From contig JAAYTD010000087.1 in assembly GCA_012518115.1 (NCBI GenBank), forward strand, positions 86,568 through 150,567: a stretch of 64,000 bases of DNA, in the 5' to 3' direction. How positions within the stretch are numbered: position 1 is the stretch's first letter; the number at the start of each line of letters is the position of its first letter. This stretch comes from Ignavibacteria bacterium. Its GTDB lineage: Bacteria > Bacteroidota > Ignavibacteria > Kapaibacteriales > UBA2268. Position numbers and translations under genes: made by a program. The notes below the pieces were generated by a model. The model had not been told where the DNA came from. It did not search any database and saw only the letters and a program-made list of their open reading frames with translations. Shown piece after piece: positions 45,460 through 53,627 of the stretch.

Positions 45460-47715
45460 ATGCTTAATCTATATAAAAACATAAACAATAATAATTATCT
45501 AAACGATTACACTTCTGAAAACAAAAAACGACATTCACTTACTATACGTATTGTGATTTGTGTTTTAACCATATTAATTTGTTCCTTTTTTTATTGTTTT
45601 AACATTAACACTCCATCTTCTAATGTCGTTTCTTCTCTACGTTTAGAAAATGGTTATATTTGGACTGCTCCTTCTGTTGTTGCCGAATATAATTTTGCTG
45701 TTTATAAACCTAAGTTACAATATAGCGCTGAAGTTCAAAATGCAAGAGATAGCGCGCAAAGCGTTTTTATTTTAGATGCTTTTGCAGAACAAAACTCTAT
45801 TGAGAGAATTTCATCACTTATACAAAAACTATCTACTAATGATGATATATCTTCATTATATAATTATATTTCTAGAGACAAGTTAAAAAAATTCATTGCC
45901 TTAGAACCTGAAGTTAAAAAACGTGAAATAGATAAACTAAACAAACTTCTAATCCCTTATATCAAAAGCATTTACAAACGTGGAATTATAAATATAACTC
46001 TTGACAAGTTAACTGCAAATGATGTTATTACTGTTAGACCAGCTCCGAACCAAGAATATTCTATAAATCGCGCTAATTTACTTGACAAACAAGCACTTTC
46101 TATAGAGACACAAATTTTCTCTTATAATATGTTTGACGAACATATTAGCAATTTTCTCGGCGAACTTCTTTATAAAATACTGCAATCTAACCTTATTTAT
46201 TCTGAAGAATTAACTAAAAGGAATGCCAATTTAGCAGAAAAATCTGTACAAAAAACTTTAGGTATAATGCGTAAAGGCGAACTTATTGTGGAAAAAGGCG
46301 ACAGATTAGACGATGATAGAATTATTAAACTAAAATCTTATTATTCTAACAGAGATGTACAAAATCAAGAAGACTATACTTTTTTAAATATTTTAGGCAA
46401 TATCGGAAATGTATTTATTGCCCTCTCTTTATTATTCTTTTATTTAATTATAATCAGACAAAAAATTTGGCGAGATAACTATCAACTTCTCTTAATATGT
46501 GTACCGATCATTATAACGTGTTTTCTTGGCTGGATATCCTATCAATACGAATTAGTTTATCCAGATATGCCTTTAGAGTATTTAGTGATTTTACCTGCCT
46601 GCTCTATGTTTATAGCTATAATTTTTGATTCGCGTACCGCTTTTTACTCAACCGTTAGTATGGCTTTATTATTAGCTGGAGTACGCGAAAACGACTATTA
46701 TATTGGGCTTGTAATGCTTTTCACAGGTTCTATTGCCGCATATTCTGTAAAAGATATTCAAGATAGAACACAAATTTTTAGCGCTATTATTTTTATTTTT
46801 GTTGGATTTATAATTTCTATATTTTCAATTAGTTTAGAGCGTGGATTTAACTTTTCGAAGATAATGCCACAATTACTGTTTGCTTTAATAAATGCTATAA
46901 TAGCTCCTCTGCTCACTTTTCTTGCAATATTTTATTTGAACAAATATAGTAGATATATCACAACTGATATTAAATTGAAAGAATATGACGACGAAAACAA
47001 TCCGCTTTTAGTAGAAATGAAACAAAAAGCACCGGGCTCTTTTGAACACTCTCGCGAAGTTGCTCAACTAGCTCAAAAATGTGCTGAAGCTATCGGTGCT
47101 AACGCTCTATTAGCTAAAGTTGGAGCTTTATACCATGACATAGGAAAACTTAACAATCCCGAATACTTTACAGAAAATAAAGATATTTATATGTATAAAG
47201 ACAAGCATAGCTTGCTAACACCTCAAAAAAGTGCGGAAGTTATAAAAGAACATATTAAATACGGTATAGAAAATGCAGAAAAAAACAAACTGCCTCAACA
47301 AATTATAGATTTTATCCCTATGCATCACGGTACTACTTTGATAAAACATTTTTATAATGTAGCTCTAAATAATGCGGCTGAAAACGATAATAGCACTGTT
47401 AATGAAGAAGACTTCCGCTATCCCGGTCCAAAACCAAGAACTAAAGAAGCGGTTATAGTTATGCTTTCCGATTCAGCAGAAGCAGTTTCAAAATCTTCTA
47501 ACGATTTGAAACAATTTGAAACAATTTTTAATGGTATTATTAAAGAAAGAATTTTTGACGGACAATTCAACGAATCAAATATAACTTTACAAGAAATTGA
47601 TAAAATAAAGACTGTTATTACAGAGGAAATTAAAGGAAAATTACACACGCGTACAAAATATGAAACGCTAAAAAAAGATAAAGATGAAGTTAATGAGATA
47701 GTTAATAAAAAATAA
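45460..47715 (+). CDS. 7TM-HD (HDIG) phosphohydrolase, PgpH-like c-di-AMP phosphodiesterase
   Basis: The 751-residue protein has an N-terminal membrane helix (IVICVLTILICSFFYCF), an extracytoplasmic 7TMR-HDED region up to about 300, and seven hydrophobic segments between about 300 and 510. The cytoplasmic HDIG domain has FEHSREVAQLAQKC, ALYHDIGKLNNPEYF (HDIG), HIKYGIENAEKNKLPQQIIDFIPMHHG and AVIVMLSDSAEA. PgpH of this architecture hydrolyses c-di-AMP. Metal ligands are all present. The gene is alone, with a repeat in the following gap. Confidence 0.9.
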   Translation: MLNLYKNINNNNYLNDYTSENKKRHSLTIRIVICVLTILICSFFYCFNINTPSSNVVSSLRLENGYIWTAPSVVAEYNFAVYKPKLQYSAEVQNARDSAQSVFILDAFAEQNSIERISSLIQKLSTNDDISSLYNYISRDKLKKFIALEPEVKKREIDKLNKLLIPYIKSIYKRGIINITLDKLTANDVITVRPAPNQEYSINRANLLDKQALSIETQIFSYNMFDEHISNFLGELLYKILQSNLIYSEELTKRNANLAEKSVQKTLGIMRKGELIVEKGDRLDDDRIIKLKSYYSNRDVQNQEDYTFLNILGNIGNVFIALSLLFFYLIIIRQKIWRDNYQLLLICVPIIITCFLGWISYQYELVYPDMPLEYLVILPACSMFIAIIFDSRTAFYSTVSMALLLAGVRENDYYIGLVMLFTGSIAAYSVKDIQDRTQIFSAIIFIFVGFIISIFSISLERGFNFSKIMPQLLFALINAIIAPLLTFLAIFYLNKYSRYITTDIKLKEYDDENNPLLVEMKQKAPGSFEHSREVAQLAQKCAEAIGANALLAKVGALYHDIGKLNNPEYFTENKDIYMYKDKHSLLTPQKSAEVIKEHIKYGIENAEKNKLPQQIIDFIPMHHGTTLIKHFYNVALNNAAENDNSTVNEEDFRYPGPKPRTKEAVIVMLSDSAEAVSKSSNDLKQFETIFNGIIKERIFDGQFNESNITLQEIDKIKTVITEEIKGKLHTRTKYETLKKDKDEVNEIVNKK

Positions 47716-47745
47716 TAAACCACCTCGCCTACTGAGGAAAATTTT

Positions 47746-47797
47746 AAAATTCCCCTTCCCAGAAGGGGTGGCAAACGAAGTTTGACGGGGTAGTTAA
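47746..47797 (+). repeat. Main REP-like repeat
   Basis: AATTCCCCTTCCCAGAAGGGGTGG, the CAAAC..GTTTG stem and GACGGGGTAGTT. It lies in the 104-bp gap between two convergent genes and may act as their terminator. Confidence 0.85.
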
Positions 47798-47819
47798 TAA
47801 AAAATATTCAAAATTAAAA

Positions 47820-49745
47820 TCAAATACGCATACTTAAACTTAAACGAAACGAACGACCGGGCATAGGATAGTTAGAAACTAAAGAATAATGCTCATTAAA
47901 TAAATTTCTGCAAGACAAACGAAGCGTAAAATCTGCACCAAATAAAGCTAGTTGCTTGTAAATATATGCATCAAAAGTAAGATAGCTTGGTAAAATATAG
48001 CGCGAATCATTGTCAGGCTGCACATAACGAAAACTTGAATAATCCATTTTCCCACCTAAATGAATCTCATAAAAAGAAGTTTCAAGCATTAACGTAATCT
48101 GTTCTTGAGGTGTATATACTAGCTGCTTGCCATAAGTTATTGAACCGCTAGTATTATCTAAAGTTTTCTGCAAAGTATAAGACAAAGAAAAATTTTCAAT
48201 GAATAAAAAAGGATTATTCAAAAAAAGAGAAATTTCTAAACCTTTAGAATTAACATTATCAAGATTTGTGGCGCTCCAACTTACAGGAGTTTTTGGAACA
48301 GAAACTATCATATCACGCGTAGAAATAAAAAACACATCTACATCAAAACTTAAGTAATTGAATATATTAGAACTTATTCCAAAGTTAAAATTATTAGAAC
48401 GCTCCGAACGCAAATCTATAGTTCCATAATTACGATAATACATTTCATTAAAATTAGGCGGACGGAAATTATATGACAAAGTAGATTTAAGACGAACAGG
48501 AAAATCTGAAATGCCATACATCAAGCCACATAAATAAGAAAATGCCGTTTCAGTGTCACTAATATAATCAAAACGCCCACCTAAGCTAAAGTCCATATTA
48601 TGCAAATCTAAGAAATTAAAAGACTTCTCTAAACGATACGCAATTCCTAAAGTATGACGAAAAACAGATGAATCCGAAACAGGATCAAGCATATTGCCTG
48701 TTAAATGGCTAAAAAAAGTAGAAAATAAAAATTCGTTATTTATTCCGTAAAACAAGCTATTATATTTGCCACTAATGCCCATATCTTTTAAATTAAAATA
48801 GCTATCTGTTTGCGAAGTTTTTGCAGGTTCTTGATAACAGCTATTGTCAAAACGCGAGATTGCAGAAATAAGCAAAGAAGAAGTAGACGAAAAAATACGA
48901 GAACTATTGAGAACAAAGAGAAATTTATCATCTGATAATCTATCTGTACAATCCGCTATTTTTCCCTGTAAAATAGCACCGGGAACGCCTTTTTCCGTTT
49001 CACTATATATAGCGCGCGCCCAAAAATTCCATTTGGAAAAACTTGCATTTCCAGACACAGAAAACGAAAGTCTCTCATAATCGGAATTTACGCGGCGAAA
49101 TTCTGTTTCTTTACCAAATTGATTATAAGTAAAAGGAAAATCACCTTCTGAACTTAAATAATCAAAAGAAGCTAAAAGATAGCTATTGTCAAATAAAACA
49201 TTAGCTCCTAAACCCAAAGCACGCTCACTAAAAGAGCCAAGCGAAAGATCAACTCTAAATAAATCTTTAGGACGAAAATTTGTCCGCAGATTAACCACAC
49301 CACCTACGGCATTTCCGCCAAAAATCGCTGAAGATCCTCCACGCACTATCTCAATATCATCAAGTAATGAAGGTGAAAAATCACCTAAATCAAAGCTACT
49401 ATTTTGTGTAGAGCTAATAGGCATTCCATCAAGCAACACCAAAGTACGCGAACTACCTGTGCCACGAATAGAAACTGTCTTTAATCCCGAAAGCCCACCA
49501 TAATCAGAAATATAGATACCGGGCGAAAGATTTAGAATATCAGAAATTTGAACAGGCGACAAGCTATTTATGTATTCAAGCCCTATAAGTTTATGAGGTG
49601 TAAACTCTATCGCAGAATTACTGAAAGGACGAACAGCCGTAACTTCTACAGCAGGCAAATATTTTACTACAGTATCTTTTTCCATTGAAAAGACACTGAT
49701 AGAACAAAAAATGAAAAAAAATATATGTATTATGTAACGATGCAC
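47820..49745 (-). CDS. TonB-dependent receptor
   Basis: The 641-residue outer-membrane protein starts at GTG (MHRYIIHIFFFIFCSISVFS signal). It has a TonB-box-like VVKYLPAVEVTAVR, then the plug domain (LSPVQISDILNLSPGIYISDYGGLSGLKTVSIRGTGSSRTLVLLDGMPIS, DIEIVRGGSSAIFGGNAVGGVVNLRT) and a beta barrel ending in GRSFRLSLSMRI with a terminal aromatic/hydrophobic alternation. The substrate (cobalamin or a siderophore) is not determinable. No riboswitch was seen upstream. Several plus-strand ORFs in the track are shadows of it. Confidence 0.92.
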   Translation of the reverse strand: MHRYIIHIFFFIFCSISVFSMEKDTVVKYLPAVEVTAVRPFSNSAIEFTPHKLIGLEYINSLSPVQISDILNLSPGIYISDYGGLSGLKTVSIRGTGSSRTLVLLDGMPISSTQNSSFDLGDFSPSLLDDIEIVRGGSSAIFGGNAVGGVVNLRTNFRPKDLFRVDLSLGSFSERALGLGANVLFDNSYLLASFDYLSSEGDFPFTYNQFGKETEFRRVNSDYERLSFSVSGNASFSKWNFWARAIYSETEKGVPGAILQGKIADCTDRLSDDKFLFVLNSSRIFSSTSSLLISAISRFDNSCYQEPAKTSQTDSYFNLKDMGISGKYNSLFYGINNEFLFSTFFSHLTGNMLDPVSDSSVFRHTLGIAYRLEKSFNFLDLHNMDFSLGGRFDYISDTETAFSYLCGLMYGISDFPVRLKSTLSYNFRPPNFNEMYYRNYGTIDLRSERSNNFNFGISSNIFNYLSFDVDVFFISTRDMIVSVPKTPVSWSATNLDNVNSKGLEISLFLNNPFLFIENFSLSYTLQKTLDNTSGSITYGKQLVYTPQEQITLMLETSFYEIHLGGKMDYSSFRYVQPDNDSRYILPSYLTFDAYIYKQLALFGADFTLRLSCRNLFNEHYSLVSNYPMPGRSFRLSLSMRI

Positions 49746-49831
49746 TATCTTGTAAAAATAAAATATGATATTAATTATATTTAGATAATATTACAACCGT
49801 TCAAAATTTATATTTTGTTCAATGATGTTTT

Positions 49832-50060
49832 AAAATTCCCCTTCCCAGAAGGGGTGGCAAACGAAGTTTGACAGGGTAGTCTATTAATAAAATTAACCAC
49901 AAACCCCGTAGGGGTGACAAGATTATAGAATAAATTAAACCGCAAACAATCAAACCCCGTAGGGGTGACATAGCATTATAACTACACATCCCCTGCTTCG
50001 CAAAATGAGGGCAAAAGACCCTTATCTACAACTCTCAAGAGGAGAATTTGACGACTATAT
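49832..50060 (+). repeat. Main REP-like copy plus half of the CCCCGTAGGGG element (gap 49746-50227)
   Basis: 49832-49881 is a main copy (CCCCTTCCCAGAAGGGG, CAAAC..GTTTG, GACAGGGTAGTC). 49902-49975 holds two same-strand CCCCGTAGGGGTGACA arms spaced like the left half of the element at 39664-39740. CAAGAGGAGAATTTGACG at 50038 belongs to the third family. No gene is seen in the gap. Confidence 0.8.
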
Positions 50061-50143
50061 TATGAACAAATAGTTATTCAATTTGATATTACTAAATATT
50101 ATCTAATATGCAAATATACATATTTTTTATAATTTTTATACAA

Positions 50144-50181
50144 GAAAAAACCATTTCCGCAAGAATACGAAAATGGTAATT
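50144..50181 (-). terminator. Terminator of the ORP-like operon
   Basis: Minus-strand ACCATTTTCG...CGGAAATGGT stem followed by TTTTTTC, about 50 bp beyond the last stop. Confidence 0.8.
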
Positions 50182-50227
50182 TGTTATATATGTCAGTGTC
50201 ATTAGCACCGCTATTTGTATTATTTTT

Positions 50228-51100
50228 TTATACCTTGACATTCGGAAAAACAGCCGAATGAGCTTTTTTAATTAGCTTGCTTATTTCTGAATCGGGTGCG
50301 TAAACGATGATTGATGAGCAATTAACCATAGCTTCTACAACCAACGGATCAAATGGCAGCTTGCCTATAACTTCAATACCGTTTTCACTGCAATAGCTTT
50401 CTATTTCAGAAGAGAGCTCCCGATTTATATCAAATTTATTTATTAAAACGCTAGTCGGCAGTTTAAATCCTGCGGTAAGTTCAAGAGTACGTTTTAGGTC
50501 GTGAACTCCTGACACGGAAGGTTCTGTTACCACAATCACAGCATCAACGCCTGTTATAGTGCTAATTGCAGAACAGCCGATGCCCGGCGGTCCATCAATA
50601 ATAATATGTTCTATCCCGTGATTTTTCGCTATCTCTTTTGCCTTTTCACGAACTTTGCTAACCAATTTACCTGTATTTTCTTCGCCCGGTGCAAGTCGCC
50701 CATAAACCATTCTGCCATTTTTAAAACGTCCCGCATAAAAACGGCTTCTATCTTCCTCTGCAACGGTAATAGCACCATGCGGACACACGCGAGAACACAA
50801 TAAACAGCCCTCACACAGCGTGTCAATAATAGATACTCCAAGCTCATTTTCTACGATAGCATCAAACCTACAGTAATCCACGCAGATACCGCAATTTATA
50901 CATTTCTCTTTATTGAGTATCGCTTTCTGTCCCGAAATAAAAACATGCTCTTCATCGCAAACAGGATTAAACAGCAAGTAAAGATTTGCCGCATCTACAT
51001 CACAATCCGCTAGTACCACAGGATTTTGCAAGGTAGCAAATGCCGCGCTAACACTACTTTTTCCGGTTCCGCCTTTTCCACTAATTATTGCTATTTCCAT
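50228..51100 (-). CDS. MinD/Mrp-type ATPase with 2[4Fe-4S] insert
   Basis: The 290-residue protein has a deviant Walker A (ISGKGGTGKSSVSAAF, 6-21) and a ferredoxin insert with CINCGICVDYCRFDAI and CEGCLLCSRVCPHGAI. Switch II is HIIIDGPPGIGCSAIS, and VIVVTEPSVSGVHDLKRTLEL is typical of MinD/Mrp/ArsA-like ATPases. Paired proteins of this type are known from the orange-protein (ORP) cluster of Desulfovibrio and from other Fe-Mo-related clusters. They may deliver iron-sulphur or Mo-Cu clusters to the NifX-like partners. It starts 2 bp after the stop of its paralogue. Confidence 0.88.
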   Translation of the reverse strand: MEIAIISGKGGTGKSSVSAAFATLQNPVVLADCDVDAANLYLLFNPVCDEEHVFISGQKAILNKEKCINCGICVDYCRFDAIVENELGVSIIDTLCEGCLLCSRVCPHGAITVAEEDRSRFYAGRFKNGRMVYGRLAPGEENTGKLVSKVREKAKEIAKNHGIEHIIIDGPPGIGCSAISTITGVDAVIVVTEPSVSGVHDLKRTLELTAGFKLPTSVLINKFDINRELSSEIESYCSENGIEVIGKLPFDPLVVEAMVNCSSIIVYAPDSEISKLIKKAHSAVFPNVKV

Positions 51101-51102
51101 AA

Positions 51103-51984
51103 TTATTTTATCTTAACTTTTTGAAACTCTTCTTTTATAGTGTGGTACAACTGTTTAAATTTTGTTTTCCACTCGGAGTTAATACTAGTAATCAACTCAC
51201 CTTTCGAATAAGCAACCGCAATTTCTCTGTCAAACGGCACGCTCATAAGCAGCGGAATATTCTCCTGTTTTAGATAGTTGCGTACATCATCAACTCCCAT
51301 ATCTGCTCTATTGATAATAACACCGCAAGGTATTTGCATCTCTTTTAGAATCTCTATTGATTGCTTTAAGTCGCTAAGTCCAAAAGGAGTAGGCTCAGTT
51401 ACCAAAACCACATAATCGGCTCTGTAAACCGTTTGAATAAACGGACAACCAGTACCGGGCGGCGAATCAAGCAGTACTAAATCAAACTTATTAGCAGCCT
51501 TTATTGACTCTTTTATAATTTCTATTGATATGTGAACTCCCACTTCCATTCTTCCCTCAATAAGCTCATTGCCAGAGGAAAAGCGATATCTATTAACATG
51601 ACCTAGAAGTTCATCTTTTTCCGATATAGCTCCATATTCACACGCAACAGAACAAGCTCCGCAGCCATGACAAAGTTCCTCAAGTACATCAATAATTGAA
51701 TGCTTCCCAATAAAAAAGATAGCATTGAAGTTACAGTATTCGTCGCATTTTCCGCAATAGGTGCATTTTGATTTGTCAATAACCGGCACCTTTTGCGTAA
51801 CTGCTTGCGTACTTTGCAGTTCTCCTTCCTTCAAAAACTCCCTGTCGTTAGGTGCTTCTGCGTCGCAATCCACCAAAGCCATATTCAACTCACTATCTTG
51901 TAATGAGTTGAATAGGTTGGTAGATATGAACGTTTTCCCTGTGCCTCCTTTGCCACTAGCAATGGCTATGGTGATCGCCGTCAT
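51103..51984 (-). CDS. MinD/Mrp-type ATPase with 2[4Fe-4S] insert (paralogue)
   Basis: The 293-residue paralogue has IASGKGGTGKTFISTNL at the start, two four-Cys ferredoxin motifs (CTYCGKCDEYCNFNAIF and CHGCGACSVACEYGAI), LVLLDSPPGTGCPFIQ, and VLVTEPTPFGLSDLKQSIEIL. It is closely similar to its downstream neighbour and probably forms a heterodimer with it, as inferred for other paired MinD-like ATPases. Its start overlaps the 3' end of the NifX-like gene by 29 bp. Confidence 0.88.
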   Translation of the reverse strand: MTAITIAIASGKGGTGKTFISTNLFNSLQDSELNMALVDCDAEAPNDREFLKEGELQSTQAVTQKVPVIDKSKCTYCGKCDEYCNFNAIFFIGKHSIIDVLEELCHGCGACSVACEYGAISEKDELLGHVNRYRFSSGNELIEGRMEVGVHISIEIIKESIKAANKFDLVLLDSPPGTGCPFIQTVYRADYVVLVTEPTPFGLSDLKQSIEILKEMQIPCGVIINRADMGVDDVRNYLKQENIPLLMSVPFDREIAVAYSKGELITSINSEWKTKFKQLYHTIKEEFQKVKIK

Positions 51985-52324
51985 GATTACAATAGTTAGC
52001 GTTTAGGGATAAATTCCCAGCTAAAAATTCGTTAACAATTTCCTCCTCGCTTTTCACAGGAGCTCCTACAAATACGTTAATTCCCTGTTCGTTAAACAGG
52101 TCAATAGCTCGTTGCCCTATACCGCCTGCGATTACATCAGTAACCCCAAGCGAAGCAATCCATTTTGGGTACACGCCCGGTTTATGTTCAGGTGGCACCT
52201 GTTTAGTTATTTCTGCAATTTTTTTGTCTTGCACATCAATAATCGCGAAATATTCGCAATGTCCGAAATGTGTCGAAAGTTTCCCGTTTTCCATCGGGAT
52301 AGCAATTTTTTGTGTCATAGCCAT
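51956..52324 (-). CDS. NifX/NafY-type dinitrogenase Fe-Mo cofactor domain protein with His-rich tail
   Basis: The 122-residue product has the Fe-Mo-cofactor-binding fold: MTQKIAIPMENGKLSTHFGHCEYFAIIDV, then GVTDVIAGGIGQRAIDLFNEQGINVFVGA. The C-terminus is His/Asp/Cys rich (NYCNHDGDHHSHC), likely binding metal. Relatives include the orange protein, which carries a Mo-Cu sulphide cluster. Nitrogenase genes are not nearby, so a nitrogen-fixation role is not implied. It overlaps the ATPase gene by 29 bp. Confidence 0.85.
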   Translation of the reverse strand: MAMTQKIAIPMENGKLSTHFGHCEYFAIIDVQDKKIAEITKQVPPEHKPGVYPKWIASLGVTDVIAGGIGQRAIDLFNEQGINVFVGAPVKSEEEIVNEFLAGNLSLNANYCNHDGDHHSHC

Positions 52325-52349
52325 TTACTTTTAAATTATTTATAAAAAC

Positions 52350-52619
52350 TTAATTATTTCCGCGTCCTCTGCCTTGTCTGTTTCGACCTCCGCATTGTCC
52401 GAACCCGCGTCTTTGTGCAAGTCCGCGACCTTCAGCTTGTCCGGCAGAACCGCGACCAAAACCGAGACCTCTTCTCATTCCGAGACCTCTTCCTACATTT
52501 TCATTCATAGGTTCTTCTGTAGAACCTATATTTTCAGCACCATAATTAGTGCATTTACCTAATTTACGTCCAGTCATGGGACCTTCGCCCATTGGACCTT
52601 GTTGATTAAATCTTGGCAT
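52350..52619 (-). CDS. DUF5320 Gly/Arg/Met-rich small protein
   Basis: The 89-residue product starts MPRFNQQGPMGEGPMTGRKLGKC, the classic DUF5320 opening, followed by low-complexity GRGLGMRRGLGFGRGSAGQAEGR repeats. The function is unknown; it occurs beside NifX-like and MinD-like proteins in many anaerobes. The C-terminus is Arg/Gly/Asn and unstructured. It is the second of three small genes in this operon. Confidence 0.85.
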   Translation of the reverse strand: MPRFNQQGPMGEGPMTGRKLGKCTNYGAENIGSTEEPMNENVGRGLGMRRGLGFGRGSAGQAEGRGLAQRRGFGQCGGRNRQGRGRGNN

Positions 52620-52663
52620 ATTATATCTCCTTTATTTAAAAAATTATTAATTAATTAATTTGT

Positions 52664-52969
52664 TTAAAACCCTTTTATGATTTCCGAAATGGTTTTATCT
52701 TTGTCATTTACCATTTCAATTTGAAGTTTATTTAACATATCTTCTGCTTTTTTTCCAAACTCAGGTGCTACGACTTTCTTCGCCTCTTTCGATGCGATGA
52801 ACTTCACAGCTTCTGGACCAGCTCCCTCAGGAGCATCCTTTGCTGGGTTAGGAAAAAATTCGGTAGTTTTGCTATCAGTATCATAGATAGCAAAATAAGC
52901 ACAACGCCCGAAACGACTGTCTATTCGTGCGTCTAAACTGTTCTTTTCTGATACAATTGCAATTTTCAT
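52664..52969 (-). CDS. NifX/NafY-type Fe-Mo cofactor domain protein
   Basis: The 101-residue protein matches the dinitrogenase iron-molybdenum cofactor family over its whole length: MKIAIVSEKNSLDARIDSRFGRCAYFAIYD, DAPEGAGPEAVKFIASKEAKKVVAPEFGKKAEDML. Unlike its downstream paralogue it lacks a His-rich tail. It is a short single-domain type, as in ORP-like clusters. Confidence 0.87.
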   Translation of the reverse strand: MKIAIVSEKNSLDARIDSRFGRCAYFAIYDTDSKTTEFFPNPAKDAPEGAGPEAVKFIASKEAKKVVAPEFGKKAEDMLNKLQIEMVNDKDKTISEIIKGF

Positions 52970-53015
52970 AATGTTTATCTTTATAAAATGTTAATAATAC
53001 TAATATCTAAAACCT

Positions 53016-53450
53016 TTATTTATCGGTTTCAATCTCTAAATTTATATCTGGCGGGTTGCGCTCCTCGCTTCCTCTCCTTTTGCGTTTTCTGCAAGGATGT
53101 TCTTGACTGCGTGTGTCATCTATTAACATATTACAACGACGACAACGATACCGCTTTCCGCCAAAATCTACATTTCCGCCCTCAATTACCAATGTTTTCC
53201 CTTCCACAAATGCTTCGGCAACCGCTTGCCTAGCTTTCGCATAAATCCGCGTGAGCGTTGGACGCGATACGTTCATTCGCTCAGCTGCTTCCTCTTGCAG
53301 CAAGCCCTCATAATCTAACAATCGAATAGCTTCATACTCATCGTATTGCAAAACGACTTCTCCCGTTACCGAACGAGGAATGCCAAACGGTTTGAAACCT
53401 GACATTAAGGGCTGCGATTTTATTCTTCTACATTGTTTTGGACGTGCCAT
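53016..53450 (-). CDS. DUF134 helix-turn-helix regulator
   Basis: The 144-residue protein opens MARPKQCRRIKSQPLMSGFKPFG, then DEYEAIRLLDYEGLLQEEAAERMNVSRPTLTRIYAKARQAVAEAFVEGK, a helix-turn-helix of the sigma-70 region 4 type. The family is DUF134. A C-terminal extension has a CRRCNMLIDDTRSQEHPC motif that could bind zinc or sense redox, followed by a highly basic stretch (RKRKRRG). It is the first gene of the ORP-like operon and so a good candidate for its regulator. Confidence 0.87.
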   Translation of the reverse strand: MARPKQCRRIKSQPLMSGFKPFGIPRSVTGEVVLQYDEYEAIRLLDYEGLLQEEAAERMNVSRPTLTRIYAKARQAVAEAFVEGKTLVIEGGNVDFGGKRYRCRRCNMLIDDTRSQEHPCRKRKRRGSEERNPPDINLEIETDK

Positions 53451-53487
53451 AATCTTTAATTTTTTGAATTACACTATCATATACGTA

Positions 53488-53520
53488 CAAATATACGAAA
53501 AAGTTTTGAACATATGTTCA
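53488..53520 (-). promoter_or_regulatory. Promoter with perfect 14-bp palindrome
   Basis: TATATTTG (minus strand, complement of 53488-53495) is a clean -7 element, 38 bp before the DUF134 ATG. TGAACATATGTTCA at 53507-53520 is a perfect inverted repeat starting 11 bp upstream of it, in the -33 region. It is placed as an operator would be, probably for the DUF134 protein or another dimeric regulator. Confidence 0.6.
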
Positions 53521-53627
53521 TAATTTGGAAAAAAATTTGATTTTTTTGCAATATTTTTATTTTGGCTGTAATGTTATGTGAATTGAAGCAAGGGCTACTG
53601 GTATTGAAGTAACTAATTAATTAATTT

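Noticed and set aside
49746-49831. Cobalamin riboswitch in front of the TonB-dependent receptor
   Set aside because: The 86-bp leader is AT-rich and lacks the conserved B12-box and stems.
52374-52562. 62-aa plus-strand ORF across the DUF5320 gene
   Set aside because: Antisense shadow of the low-complexity Gly/Arg gene.
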